A DNA stretch of 63,176 nt from an uncultured Pelagibacteraceae bacterium (GTDB lineage: Bacteria > Pseudomonadota > Alphaproteobacteria > Pelagibacterales > Pelagibacteraceae). The position numbers and the translations under genes were made by a program. The stretch is from positions 83,439-146,614 of the forward strand of contig CACHCM010000001.1 of NCBI GenBank assembly GCA_902578325.1. Reading direction: 5' to 3'. The notes under the pieces are model-generated. The model did not search any database, was not told the DNA's origin, and saw only the letters and a list, made by a program, of their open reading frames with translations. How positions within the stretch are numbered: the stretch's first letter is position 1; each line of letters starts with the position of its first letter. Shown here piece by piece: positions 24,801-33,170 of the stretch.

Positions 24801-25794
24801 TACTCAAAACGACTTTATTTCTGGAATAGGAAATACTCCACTAATTAAACTTAGAGCAGCTTCTGAAATTACTGGGTGTAATATTTATGGAAAAGCAGAA
24901 TTTTTAAATCCTGGAGGATCAGTAAAAGATAGAGCTGCACTTGCATTAATTAAAGACGCTCAACAAAAAAAATTAATTGCTAAAGGTGGAACAGTTGTTG
25001 AAGGAACAGCTGGTAATACAGGAATAGGTTTGGGTCTTTTAGGAAACTCTCTTGGCTATAAAACAATTATTGTAATGAATGACAATCAAACACAAGAAAA
25101 AAAAGATTTACTTAGAAACCTTGGAGCTGAATTAAGATTAGTTCCACCTAAGCCTTATAAAGATGATAACAACTTTGTAAAAGTAGCAGCTAGACTTGCA
25201 GATGAACTAAGACCTACAAATAATAATGGAGTGATTTGGGCTAACCAATTCGATAATACTGCAAATGCCAAAGGACATTATGAAGGCACAGGTCAAGAAA
25301 TCTGGGAACAAACTGATGGTAAAGTAGATGGTTTTGTTTGTTCTTCAGGGACTGGAGGTACAATTTCAGGTGTCAGCAATGCTCTTAAAGAAAAGAATAA
25401 AGATATAAAAATTTACCTATCTGATCCAAAAGGTTCTGCTCTTTATAATTACATTAAAAATGGTAAACTTAAATCGGAGGGTGGATCAATTACTGAAGGA
25501 ATTGGTTCAAGTAGAGTAACAGCTAACTTTGGTGAAGCTAAGATTGATGATGCTTATTCAATAGATGATCATGAGGCACTACCTATCCTTTATGATTTAA
25601 TTCAAAACGAAGGATTAAGTTTAGGTACAAGCTGTGGAATAAATATTGCAGGAGCAATTAGAATGGGAAAAGAGTTAGGGCCAGGAAAAACTATTGTTAC
25701 CATTCTTTGTGATAGAAGCGACAAATACGCAACTAAAATGTTTAATAAAAAATTTTTAGAAGAAAAAGGTTTGCCGATACCTAATTGGTTTTAA
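24793..25794 (+). CDS. cysK: Cysteine synthase (O-acetylserine sulfhydrylase)
   Basis: A PLP enzyme of 333 residues making cysteine from O-acetylserine and sulfide. The PLP lysine is in [10 protein letters not shown] near residue 43, the substrate loop reads [13 protein letters not shown] near 72 and the phosphate-binding loop [10 protein letters not shown] near 185. EGTAGNTG in place of the more common EPTSGNTG marks an alphaproteobacterial subgroup. The ATG at 24793 is preferred to the upstream in-frame ATG at 24742, which would put 17 odd residues inside cysE. Overlap with cysE supports tight co-expression. Confidence 0.9.
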   Translation: MNNTQNDFISGIGNTPLIKLRAASEITGCNIYGKAEFLNPGGSVKDRAALALIKDAQQKKLIAKGGTVVEGTAGNTGIGLGLLGNSLGYKTIIVMNDNQTQEKKDLLRNLGAELRLVPPKPYKDDNNFVKVAARLADELRPTNNNGVIWANQFDNTANAKGHYEGTGQEIWEQTDGKVDGFVCSSGTGGTISGVSNALKEKNKDIKIYLSDPKGSALYNYIKNGKLKSEGGSITEGIGSSRVTANFGEAKIDDAYSIDDHEALPILYDLIQNEGLSLGTSCGINIAGAIRMGKELGPGKTIVTILCDRSDKYATKMFNKKFLEEKGLPIPNWF

Positions 25795-26207
25795 ATATAA
25801 ATTTTATCAGCTAATCCGTATGTAAGAATAGCACTTAAAATCGTAAGTACTCCAGCAGCTATTACACCTTCACTGTTAGTCTTTTCAGTGTGTCCAAGTT
25901 TATTTATGTAAATGGTATAAATACCAAATATTAAGTACATTAAATTTTGAACAAATACTAAATTAAAGAACGCCCAAGTTCCATTTACTCCGCCATCTCT
26001 AACAAACATAATGTAAAGAGCCATTAAGAAAGACCCAACAAAAGGAGCTCCAAAAAATCTTGTAATCACAGCTGCCGAATGATCGATGTTATATTGATCC
26101 ATAAAACTCTTGGTTCCAACTATGGCTCTAAAAGCATAAACAGCGTAAACAAGGAAATGAACAATAAAAATTATTAGATAAACAATTCCATTAAATTTTT
26201 CGATCAT
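25791..26207 (-). CDS. Four-span membrane protein, function unknown
   Basis: A 138-residue protein with four hydrophobic segments (about residues 7-28, 52-67, 80-102 and 115-130) and short polar loops; the first loop is the most charged (VGTKSFMDQYNIDHSA). No catalytic motif or named family was recognised. It converges on cysK with a 4-base overlap and is divergent from the small secreted-protein gene at 26359, sharing a 151-base spacer. Confidence 0.65.
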   Translation of the reverse strand: MIEKFNGIVYLIIFIVHFLVYAVYAFRAIVGTKSFMDQYNIDHSAAVITRFFGAPFVGSFLMALYIMFVRDGGVNGTWAFFNLVFVQNLMYLIFGIYTIYINKLGHTEKTNSEGVIAAGVLTILSAILTYGLADKIYI

Positions 26208-26358
26208 AAATAATTATTATCAAATATTTAAATTAAATAAAACAGTATAATCAACATTTTTTATGCTCTGAAATTGCATATCTGTCGCGCGCTATAAACA
26301 CGAGTGACTCATTAACAATTATGTAACATTCTTTTGTTAAATTAAATAATTTAAGGAG

Positions 26359-26841
26359 ATGAAAATGAAGAAAATTTTATTTTTAATAATTTTTTTAACG
26401 ATCTCAAATCACTCATTAGCAGAGACAGGAAAATTTAATGCTGCTGGAGCAGGATCATGGTCATTAAATGCAATGGATGCTGGAAACGGTAATATGAGTA
26501 TTACATATGATGGTAATGCTGGGCTTATGGATAAAGAACCCGGAAGTATTTTTGATAAATCTACTATGCATTGCATTGGTGGATTAACATTGGTAGCTGG
26601 AAAATTTGACGATGAAACAGGTATGTGTACTTTTTATCTAATGGATGGTGAAAAGGTTTACATTAATTACAAAGGTAAAGGAACTGGTGGCCAAGGAGGA
26701 ACAGGTACTTTTATTATTGTTGGTGGAACAGGAAAATATGAAAATATTTCAGGAAGTGGTAATTCAAGTCGACAAAATATAAGAGGTAAAGCTGGTATGG
26801 CTCACTCTATGAATCAAATGAGTGGTGAATATACTTATTAG
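26359..26841 (+). CDS. Secreted small beta-rich protein, function unknown
   Basis: A 160-residue protein with a clear signal peptide (MKMKKI start, hydrophobic core, SLA-ETG cleavage near residue 21). The mature part is Gly-rich and predicted beta, with two cysteines (CIGG and MCTF) that could pair, and a GGTGKYENISGSG motif near residue 122 seen in small beta-barrel proteins such as allene-oxide-cyclase or dirigent-like folds. It would be periplasmic or extracellular. It has an AAGGAG site and heads a closely packed run of six genes. Function cannot be assigned. Confidence 0.65.
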   Translation: MKMKKILFLIIFLTISNHSLAETGKFNAAGAGSWSLNAMDAGNGNMSITYDGNAGLMDKEPGSIFDKSTMHCIGGLTLVAGKFDDETGMCTFYLMDGEKVYINYKGKGTGGQGGTGTFIIVGGTGKYENISGSGNSSRQNIRGKAGMAHSMNQMSGEYTY

Positions 26842-26850
26842 AAAGAGAAA

Positions 26851-27237
26851 ATGAAAAAAATAATTTTTACGTTTTTATTGATTTTGCTAACAGCAACCTC
26901 ACATGCAAAAATAAGTAATAAAGAAATATCCGATTCTTTAAAATGTGCAGGAATTTTTACATCTACTCAATTTATTAAACAAGGTGAGCTTCCAAATGGA
27001 GATTTAGCTTACAAAGAAAATAGTTTGGCTGCAGCAAAGGTTACTAGAGAATTTCTTACAAATGAGGGTGTTTTAGAGGATAAAATAAATTCAAGTATAA
27101 ATTCTACTGTTGATGAAATGTTTGGTAAACCTTATCAAAAAACTTTAATGGATAATTGTTATGCATTTATTTTCAAATTAATTCCAAATGGTAAAGAAAA
27201 AGTAGAGGAAACTTCTAAAACAATTTATGGAGGATAA
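26851..27237 (+). CDS. Secreted small protein, function unknown
   Basis: A 128-residue protein with an N-terminal signal peptide (MKKIIFTFLLILLTATSHA-K). The mature part is mostly helical, with two cysteines (SLKCAGIF near residue 31 and DNCYAFIF near 108) that could form a disulfide. It follows the secreted beta-rich protein gene by 9 bases, so both are probably exported from one transcript. No family recognised. Confidence 0.6.
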   Translation: MKKIIFTFLLILLTATSHAKISNKEISDSLKCAGIFTSTQFIKQGELPNGDLAYKENSLAAAKVTREFLTNEGVLEDKINSSINSTVDEMFGKPYQKTLMDNCYAFIFKLIPNGKEKVEETSKTIYGG

Positions 27238-27240
27238 AGT

Positions 27241-27531
27241 ATGATTATAAAAATAGAGGAAAATATAAAATCGTTTTCAGCATGGAGGGATATGGTTAAA
27301 GATAATGCTGAAAAAATTAAAGGATTTGGTGCAACCATTATTTTTGCTGGTGTATCAAAAGAAGACGCTTCAAAATTTACTGTGATTGTAAAATATGCAA
27401 CTATGCAGGGGTTTGAGGCATTTAAAAATGATAAAGATCTTCACGATGCAAGAGCTGCAGCTGGGGTTGATTTAGATTCTGCAAAAATCACTCCCATGGA
27501 TGGAGACTTTATGGAAAATTTTTCAGGATAA
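27241..27531 (+). CDS. Small predicted alpha/beta-barrel protein
   Basis: A 96-residue cytoplasmic protein following the secreted-protein gene after three bases, with a GGAGG site. Pattern: a beta start, a helix (SFSAWRDMVKDNAEKI), a TIIFAGVSKEDASKFTVIVK hairpin and a second helix with KDLHDARAAAGV. This resembles dimeric ferredoxin-like/DUF3764-type proteins, but the match is by eye. It may share a fold with its neighbour at 27549. Function unknown. Confidence 0.55.
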   Translation: MIIKIEENIKSFSAWRDMVKDNAEKIKGFGATIIFAGVSKEDASKFTVIVKYATMQGFEAFKNDKDLHDARAAAGVDLDSAKITPMDGDFMENFSG

Positions 27532-27548
27532 TAAAATAGGAGGAAAAA

Positions 27549-27833
27549 ATGGAAAAAGAAATGCTAGTGGTAGCAAAGTTAAAAGAAGGTACTTTTGAGA
27601 AATTCATGGGATTTATGCAATCTCCTGAAGGACTTGCTGAGAGGGCTAAAGTTGCTGTGGTTGAAAAAACAATTGGAACTGTAACTCCAGACAAAAGTAC
27701 TGTAATGTTTAAAATATTTTGTACTGATGAAGCTGCACTTCATAAGTTTATAGAAGGTACAGAGGTATCAAAGCCAATAATGGATGAAGTGTTAGACAGT
27801 TACTCAATATACGATTTAACTAAGGTTAAATAG
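27549..27833 (+). CDS. Small predicted alpha/beta-barrel protein, possible paralogue of the upstream gene
   Basis: A 94-residue protein with a strong AGGAGG site. It begins with a beta strand (EMLVVAKLKEG), continues with a helix (TFEKFMGFMQSPEGLAERAK), a strand pair around TPDKSTVMFKIFCTDE and a second helix (ALHKFIEGTEVSKPIMDEVL). The order of elements parallels the protein encoded at 27241, suggesting two related ferredoxin-like subunits. No catalytic residues stand out. Function unknown. Confidence 0.55.
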   Translation: MEKEMLVVAKLKEGTFEKFMGFMQSPEGLAERAKVAVVEKTIGTVTPDKSTVMFKIFCTDEAALHKFIEGTEVSKPIMDEVLDSYSIYDLTKVK

Positions 27834-27844
27834 AAAGGAATAAT

Positions 27845-28165
27845 ATGTCTATATTAGAAAAATATAGTGCTGCAATAAAAAATAAAGATGAAGCAGTGAT
27901 GAATGATCTTTTGCATGATGATTTTAAATTCACAATGCATAAGTCAGGAAATGTTTTAGGCAAAAGTGATGTTATCAAATGGGCAATGAGTGGTGACATA
28001 AATCAAGATAAAGTAAGAGTTGTTTATGAAAATGACGAAGTTGGTGTTCATCATTCATTTGTTACTTTTGATGATGGAAATGTAGAGGCTGTAATGGCAG
28101 TTTATAAATATGATAATGGAAAAATTGTTAGTTTAGAAACTGGTGCTACACCTATGCCAAAATAA
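27845..28165 (+). CDS. SnoaL-like / ketosteroid-isomerase-fold protein
   Basis: A 106-residue single NTF2-fold protein. It opens with a helix (EKYSAAIKNKDEAVMNDLLH) and DDFKFTMHKSG, and ends in a sheet with VEAVMAVYKYDNGKIVSLETG, the standard SnoaL/DUF4440 outline. Its stop is followed directly by the GTG start of the isomerase-like gene. Substrate unknown; it is separate from the two tandem-SnoaL proteins further left. Confidence 0.65.
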   Translation: MSILEKYSAAIKNKDEAVMNDLLHDDFKFTMHKSGNVLGKSDVIKWAMSGDINQDKVRVVYENDEVGVHHSFVTFDDGNVEAVMAVYKYDNGKIVSLETGATPMPK

Positions 28166-28756
28166 GTGAATGGTATTGATTTTTATTTTTCGATAGGAAG
28201 TACTTACACCTATCTGTCTGTAACTAGAATACTTGATGTTGAAAAACAGCACCAAGTAAAATTTAACTGGAAACCTTTTTCAGTTAGAGCAATTATGAAG
28301 GAAATGAATAATATTCCATTTCCAAAAGATAAAATTAATAAAGTCAATTACATGTGGAGAGATATTGAAAGACGTGCAGAGGGATATGGTTTTTTTGCTA
28401 AAACACCAGTGCCATACCCTTTATCTGAATTCGATTTAGCAAATCAAATAGCAATCTTAGGTTTTGACAAGGGTTGGGGAGAAAAATTTGTGATGCTAAC
28501 TTATAAAAAATGGTTCCAAGAAGGCAAAGAACCTGCCATCGAACCTAGCATTTCTGAGGTTTGTGCTGAATTAAATTTAAATAAAGATGAAATCATATCC
28601 AAAGCAAGTTCTGAAAATATAGAGACAAAATATAACGAGAACACAAATTCAGCTCGTGAAAATAAAATTTTTGGTAGTCCATCTTTTATAGTGAAAAATG
28701 AAGTCTTCTGGGGAGATGACCGAATGGAAGATGCTATTAAATGGTCTCTTAAATAA
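28166..28756 (+). CDS. 2-hydroxychromene-2-carboxylate isomerase-like, DsbA/kappa-GST-fold protein
   Basis: A 196-residue DsbA-family protein without a CxxC motif. It begins DFYFSIGSTYTYLSVTR, placing a serine where the glutathione-activating serine of kappa-class GST/HCCA isomerases sits, and ends with GSPSFIVKNEVFWGDDRMED near residue 171, the family's conserved cis-Pro region and FWGxDR motif. The GTG at 28166 directly abuts the preceding stop; a nearby ATG is out of frame. It is likely a glutathione-dependent isomerase or transferase of unknown substrate. Confidence 0.82.
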   Translation: MNGIDFYFSIGSTYTYLSVTRILDVEKQHQVKFNWKPFSVRAIMKEMNNIPFPKDKINKVNYMWRDIERRAEGYGFFAKTPVPYPLSEFDLANQIAILGFDKGWGEKFVMLTYKKWFQEGKEPAIEPSISEVCAELNLNKDEIISKASSENIETKYNENTNSARENKIFGSPSFIVKNEVFWGDDRMEDAIKWSLK

Positions 28757-28794
28757 TTCTATATATTCTCTTAAAATTCATTTAAAATCATTTT

Positions 28795-29127
28795 ATGAGT
28801 CTTGTTAGTTCATATTTATTTTTAGGCGTTGCAGTTTTTTTGGGTGTAACTTCAAACAGTTTTGCAAAAAGTGCTGAGGGTTTTACACTTCTTGTTCCAA
28901 GTATAATTACAGCAATTACAATTGTATTGTGCATGTATGCACTTTCATTAGTAATGAAAAATATTCCTATGGGAATTACTTATGCTTCATTTGCAGGACT
29001 AACGATAATTGCAACAGTGGTTGTTGGTGTAATAAGATTTAATCAAGTACCTAACTTTTATTCATTAATTGGTTTAGCATTCATTATAATTGGCGTACTA
29101 ATAGTTAACTTACTTGGGAATAACTGA
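28795..29127 (+). CDS. SMR-family (EmrE-like) small transporter, first of a pair
   Basis: A 110-residue protein with four membrane segments. SMR features include YLFLGVAVFLGVTSNSFAKS at the start (the membrane-embedded acidic position of EmrE, Glu14, is not evident here), MGITYASFAGLTII near residue 60 and a PNFYSLIGLAFIIIGVLIVNL end. SMR proteins work as antiparallel dimers exporting cations or guanidinium, and paired genes usually make heterodimers. A second SMR gene lies at 29360 with a DUF2798 gene between. Confidence 0.8.
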   Translation: MSLVSSYLFLGVAVFLGVTSNSFAKSAEGFTLLVPSIITAITIVLCMYALSLVMKNIPMGITYASFAGLTIIATVVVGVIRFNQVPNFYSLIGLAFIIIGVLIVNLLGNN

Positions 29128-29129
29128 AT

Positions 29130-29357
29130 ATGCTTAAAAAGAAATATGCTCAACCTATATTTGTTATTTTAATGTCTTTTAGTATGAGTGTAATTATGTG
29201 TGGAGTTGTGGTTGCTGTTAATACAGGCCTGAGTGAGGGGTTTCTGGGTAGATGGTTTTATTCATGGATCTTTGCATTTCCTGTAGCTTTAATTGCAGCT
29301 TTTACAATGGCTCCCATTTTAAGACCCTTTGCAGAGAAAATTGCATCTAAAGATTAA
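29130..29357 (+). CDS. DUF2798-like small membrane protein
   Basis: A 75-residue protein with two hydrophobic segments (about residues 8-30 and 44-62) and the pattern FVILMSFSMSVIMCGVVV ... WFYSWIFAFPVALIAAF ... APILRPFAEKI, which I recognise as DUF2798. It is two bases from each neighbouring SMR gene, so the three form one translational unit. Function unknown; a role as an accessory subunit of the SMR pair is inference. Confidence 0.75.
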   Translation: MLKKKYAQPIFVILMSFSMSVIMCGVVVAVNTGLSEGFLGRWFYSWIFAFPVALIAAFTMAPILRPFAEKIASKD

Positions 29358-29359
29358 TT

Positions 29360-29695
29360 ATGAAACCTTTATTTGGATATATATTTTTAGCTATTGGTAT
29401 TTCTTTTGGAATTGCATCTAATAGCTTGGCCAAAATTTCTGAAGGATTTACAAAACTAACCCCCTCTGTTTTATGCATTCTATTCATGTGTATTACAATG
29501 TTTTCAATTGCAAAAGCAATGCATGCTCTACCTGTTGGTTTTGCGTACGCAACATATAGCGGACTAACTGTAACTGGAGTTGTGCTGTTTGCAGTGTTGA
29601 AACTTAATCAGATACCAAATATTTATGGAATTGTGGGAATTATATTAATTATTATTGGTGTTATAATGGTTAATTATCTTGGACGGCTAAACTGA
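29360..29695 (+). CDS. SMR-family (EmrE-like) small transporter, second of a pair
   Basis: A 111-residue, four-span SMR protein clearly related to the one at 28795: IFLAIGISFGIASNSLAKIS at the start, LPVGFAYATYSGLTVTG near residue 57 and PNIYGIVGIILIIIGVIMVNYLG at the end. Both members keep the GxxxxNSxAK segment where other SMRs carry the conserved glutamate, suggesting a shared non-canonical transport mode. Its 3' end overlaps the convergent DUF952 gene by 22 bases, the longest convergent overlap in the window. Confidence 0.8.
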   Translation: MKPLFGYIFLAIGISFGIASNSLAKISEGFTKLTPSVLCILFMCITMFSIAKAMHALPVGFAYATYSGLTVTGVVLFAVLKLNQIPNIYGIVGIILIIIGVIMVNYLGRLN

Positions 29696-30045
29696 TATTT
29701 TTTTAAAATATCTGGAAGTATATGACTTCCATCTTCATTTAACGATAACTCATATTCATTAACAACTGTGCTAGCATCTAAAGGTGAATATAAATGAGGA
29801 TACATATCACCATTCGATGCCTGTTCCCATAACAAATGTTCAAGCTTAAAAGCATTTACTCTTAATAAAACTAGATTTTCTTTTTTAGGATAATGTTTGT
29901 TTAAAGTTTCTTCTACCTGGTCCTCTTCTGAAAAATGAATATATCCATCTTTAAGATCTTTTTCTGATCCACCATATGTCCCTGATTGCTTAGCTTTTTG
30001 CCATTCGTCTTTATCTATAACTTTAAAAATAAATTCTAAATTCAT
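29674..30045 (-). CDS. DUF952-family protein
   Basis: A 123-residue cytoplasmic protein with the DUF952 pattern: IFKVIDKDEWQKAK near residue 5, DGYIHFSEEDQVEETLNKHY near 33 and LRVNAFKLEHLLWEQ near 61, followed by a PHLYSPLD motif. The fold is ADP-ribosyltransferase-like in some analyses, but no activity is established that I can cite. It follows the DUF924 gene by one base on the same strand. Confidence 0.85.
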   Translation of the reverse strand: MNLEFIFKVIDKDEWQKAKQSGTYGGSEKDLKDGYIHFSEEDQVEETLNKHYPKKENLVLLRVNAFKLEHLLWEQASNGDMYPHLYSPLDASTVVNEYELSLNEDGSHILPDILKKYQFSRPR

Positions 30046-30046
30046 T

Positions 30047-30610
30047 TCACCAAGAAGTATTTGGACCTTTTAAAAATTCTATTTCTTCTTCAGTAGATTC
30101 TCGTCCTAATATTTCATTTCTATGCGGATATCTATGAAATTGTCTAACTACTTTTGTATGATCTTGCCAAAATTTTTTTATTTCATTGTAACCTTCATGC
30201 TCCCTTAAATATTTATTTAACAAGTAATAAGCCATTTCATGATCGCTGATTTCTTCACTATGAATTAATGGTAATAACATAAACAATCTTTGATTAACGT
30301 TCATAGCCTCTAAATAACCTGAATAAACTGCATCATTTACAATCAACCTAGTTTTTTGATCTTGTGCAAAAGCCTTTTTATCATTTCTAAACATATTTCT
30401 TGAAAATTGATCAAATAAAATTACTAACGCTAAACAACTCATAGGGTTATCCTGCCAATCATCATAATCATTTTGAAAAGCTAGTTCATAATCTTTTAAA
30501 AAGTTATCTATAATTTTTTGATCAAAATTTTCATCCTTTTTAAAATGCATCTCAGAAGGAGTTTCTTTAAACCAGAAATCTAAAATGACTTGTGCTCTTT
30601 CTGGTATCAT
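30047..30610 (-). CDS. DUF924-family protein
   Basis: A 187-residue helical protein of the DUF924 family: VILDFWFKETPSE near residue 8, CLALVILFDQFSRNMFRND near 60 and PLIHSEEISDHEMA near 112, with FHRYPHRNEILGRESTEEE near the C terminus. The fold resembles tetratricopeptide repeats. Biological role unknown. It overlaps the inositol-phosphatase-like gene upstream by 4 bases. Confidence 0.88.
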   Translation of the reverse strand: MIPERAQVILDFWFKETPSEMHFKKDENFDQKIIDNFLKDYELAFQNDYDDWQDNPMSCLALVILFDQFSRNMFRNDKKAFAQDQKTRLIVNDAVYSGYLEAMNVNQRLFMLLPLIHSEEISDHEMAYYLLNKYLREHEGYNEIKKFWQDHTKVVRQFHRYPHRNEILGRESTEEEIEFLKGPNTSW

Positions 30611-31413
30611 TTAGAGACTGGTTTTAATAATTTTAGAAAATTATTATGAATTTTTTTATTTGAGGAAACTAAGATATTTCCTGCATTGGCGGCATCTCTA
30701 TTATCCCAAGTACTAATAATACCACCTGCTGCCTTAATAATTGGTATAAGTGGGTGAATATCCCAAATTTTATTTGAGCACTGTATTACAATGTCAACTC
30801 TTCCTTCCGCTAAATGAGAATAACTTAAAGCATCACTGCATGGAAATTGCATTAATTTCAAAATTTTTGGAATTTTTTTTTGTTTGTTTAATGACAACCA
30901 CCCATGAAATGCTGCAGAAACCTTTACATTTTTAAATGTAGCTTTTTTATTTACAGATAATTTTTTCTTTTTTCCTTGAGAAACAACATAAGCAAGTTTT
31001 TCAGAATAATTTAAATAATATTTTTTAAGAACTGGAAAGTTTGCTAATCCCAAAATTGGTATTCCTTTAAAATTTAATGAAATTAAGTTACTCCAAGTTG
31101 GGTTTCCTATAACGTAGGATCTTGTTCCATCTATAGGGTCAATTACCCAAGTATAATCACTATTTGAATTTGTTGAACCATATTCTTCACCAATAACTTG
31201 GTGTGTCGGAAATTTTTTTTTAATCCTTGAACGTATAAATTTTTCAAAAGCTCTGTCTGAAGTAGTTACTGGATCATAACCTTTACCTTTAAGCTTGTTA
31301 GATACTTTAAAGGTTCTGTTCAATTTTGAATTATAGAACTTAGTTAAATCCTTTGCTAGTTGATTTAAAAAACTAGCATATATAGGGTATTTTTTTCTAT
31401 CAAAATTAATCAC
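30607..31413 (-). CDS. Inositol monophosphatase-family phosphatase, histidinol-phosphatase-like
   Basis: A 268-residue magnesium-dependent phosphatase. The metal-binding motifs are complete: GEEYG near residue 76, WVIDPIDGTRSYVIGNP near 90 and IWDIHPLIPIIKAAGG near 218. The overall pattern, with SYSHLAEGRVDIVI before the last motif, resembles the HisN-type histidinol-phosphate phosphatases of alphaproteobacteria as well as SuhB-type inositol phosphatases, so the substrate is not settled. No signal peptide. It heads a three-gene run with the DUF924 and DUF952 genes. Confidence 0.85.
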   Translation of the reverse strand: MINFDRKKYPIYASFLNQLAKDLTKFYNSKLNRTFKVSNKLKGKGYDPVTTSDRAFEKFIRSRIKKKFPTHQVIGEEYGSTNSNSDYTWVIDPIDGTRSYVIGNPTWSNLISLNFKGIPILGLANFPVLKKYYLNYSEKLAYVVSQGKKKKLSVNKKATFKNVKVSAAFHGWLSLNKQKKIPKILKLMQFPCSDALSYSHLAEGRVDIVIQCSNKIWDIHPLIPIIKAAGGIISTWDNRDAANAGNILVSSNKKIHNNFLKLLKPVSK

Positions 31414-31480
31414 ACAGAACTCTTACTATTTAATTTATGTTGATTAAAGTTAAATTTTAAATAATCCTCAGGTGGTAATC

Positions 31481-32584
31481 ATGAAAATTGAGCTAAATCA
31501 AAATAAGGTTTTTTACAATAATGGATCCGAAAAAAAAGAAATTCACCCATTCTGGTTACGCGAAAGAGTAAATGGCAAAGAATACCTAGATAAAGGAACT
31601 CAACAGAGACTTTTTGATCCAACTTCTTTAAGTAGTGATATTTCAATAAATAAAGCAAATATAAATGAAAAATATTTGGAAATTGATTTTAATGATGGTG
31701 TTACTTCAAAACTAGAAATTGATAAAATTGCTTCAGAATTTTCTAAAGAAGATATCATTATTAAATCAATAGAAAAAACTAAATGGGACTCGCGACTTAA
31801 AAATATTAAAAATTTTCAGTATCAAAAAGATTTTTATGAAAGTAAGGAAATGCATAATTTACTTGTTTCTTTTTATCAATATGGATTTGTTATTATAAAA
31901 AATATTCCAACATCAAAAAACTATATTGTAGAATTTGCAAATTCCATAGGAAGTGTACGAAGAACAAATTTTGGAGAATACTTTAATGTTAAATCTAAAC
32001 CAGACCCTAATGATCTTGCTTACACATCTTTAGCCTTAGCTCCTCATACTGATAATCCTTATAGAAATCCTGTGCCGTGTATTCAGTTATTACATTGTAT
32101 TGAAAGTAAAGTATCAGGAGGACTATCATCTTTAGTTGATGGTTATACTGTTACGGAAGAATTAAGAAGTAAATTTCCAAAATTTTATGATATTTTAACA
32201 GAAGTAAAAGTTAGATTTAGATTTGTAGATAAAGAAGTAATATTAGAAAATATCTCTCCATTAATTGAGCTTAACGATGATAAAAGTTTTAAACAAGTTA
32301 GATTTAGTCCTAGACTAGACTACGTTCCAATTTTAGATAAAGAAAAATTAGATCTTTATTATCGAGCAAGAAAGAAACTATCTGAAATGTATAATTCTGA
32401 GAAATATAGAATTGAATTTAAACTTGAGCCTAAAGACTTAATAATGATGGATAATTATCGATTACTACATGGTAGAACATCTTATGAAACTAAAGAAGGT
32501 GAAAGATTTTTACAAGGTTGTTATATTGATTTTGATAGCACCGAGGGGAAACTTAGACATTTAAAAAGAAAGTTTAATCTTTAA
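31481..32584 (+). CDS. Gamma-butyrobetaine hydroxylase-like 2-oxoglutarate/Fe(II) dioxygenase (TauD/BBOX family)
   Basis: A 367-residue protein with the two-part layout of gamma-butyrobetaine hydroxylase. The N-terminal DUF971-like domain (about residues 1-85, HPFWLRERVNG) normally binds zinc. The catalytic domain has the iron ligands HTD in LAPHTDNPYRNP near 189 and the distal His in LLHGRTSYE near 328, with the 2-oxoglutarate arginine in GERFLQGCYID. The typical zinc cysteines of the N-terminal domain are missing. Likely role: carnitine or a related trimethylated amine. The ATG at 31481 is preferred over a GTG at 31472; a weak AGGTGG site precedes it. Confidence 0.8.
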   Translation: MKIELNQNKVFYNNGSEKKEIHPFWLRERVNGKEYLDKGTQQRLFDPTSLSSDISINKANINEKYLEIDFNDGVTSKLEIDKIASEFSKEDIIIKSIEKTKWDSRLKNIKNFQYQKDFYESKEMHNLLVSFYQYGFVIIKNIPTSKNYIVEFANSIGSVRRTNFGEYFNVKSKPDPNDLAYTSLALAPHTDNPYRNPVPCIQLLHCIESKVSGGLSSLVDGYTVTEELRSKFPKFYDILTEVKVRFRFVDKEVILENISPLIELNDDKSFKQVRFSPRLDYVPILDKEKLDLYYRARKKLSEMYNSEKYRIEFKLEPKDLIMMDNYRLLHGRTSYETKEGERFLQGCYIDFDSTEGKLRHLKRKFNL

Positions 32585-33161
32585 ATAATTTTTCTATTTG
32601 TGCTTCTGCACCACTTATTGATTTTTCATAATCTAATGCCATTTGATCTGCACTGACAATATCTACTTTTTCAATTCCAAAAAAATTAAGAATAAATTTT
32701 AACCAAGGAGTTAAGAAATCCTCAGAACTGTTCAATTTGGTTCCTCCAGAGGTTATTACTAAATATGCATGTTTATTTTTTAATAACCCTTCCCGTCTGC
32801 CATTAGGTTTAAATCTAAATGTTTCTCCAATTCTAGCTGCTAAATCTGACCAAGCTTTAAGTGTTGCAGGAGGACCATAATTATAAATAGGAGCTGAAAT
32901 TATAATCACATCACTTTCTTTTAACTCTTTTACTAATTTATCAGAAAGTTCGAACATTTTTTTGTGGTGTTCTGTCTGATCTTTTTCATCAATTTTCATG
33001 CCCGACTCTGTTAGTCCGCTAACAAAAAACATTTCATCATCTAGATCACGATATATCACCTCATCTCCAGGTTTTTTAATTTTCTCTAAAAGCTTTTTAG
33101 CAAGTGCACGTGAGGTTGATCCTTTTTTTCTAGCACTTGAATCTATTTGATAAATCTTCAT
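32574..33161 (-). CDS. azoR: FMN-dependent NADH:quinone oxidoreductase / azoreductase (AcpD family)
   Basis: A 195-residue flavodoxin-fold enzyme. It begins IYQIDSSARKKGSTSRALAK, the FMN phosphate loop of the family, and has IIISAPIYNYGPPATLKAW near residue 86 and LVITSGGTKLNS near 135. It would reduce quinones or azo compounds with NADH, protecting against electrophile stress. It overlaps the convergent dioxygenase gene by 11 bases and follows the ccdA-like gene by 9 on the same strand. Confidence 0.82.
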   Translation of the reverse strand: MKIYQIDSSARKKGSTSRALAKKLLEKIKKPGDEVIYRDLDDEMFFVSGLTESGMKIDEKDQTEHHKKMFELSDKLVKELKESDVIIISAPIYNYGPPATLKAWSDLAARIGETFRFKPNGRREGLLKNKHAYLVITSGGTKLNSSEDFLTPWLKFILNFFGIEKVDIVSADQMALDYEKSISGAEAQIEKLFKD

Positions 33162-33170
33162 TAATACCTT

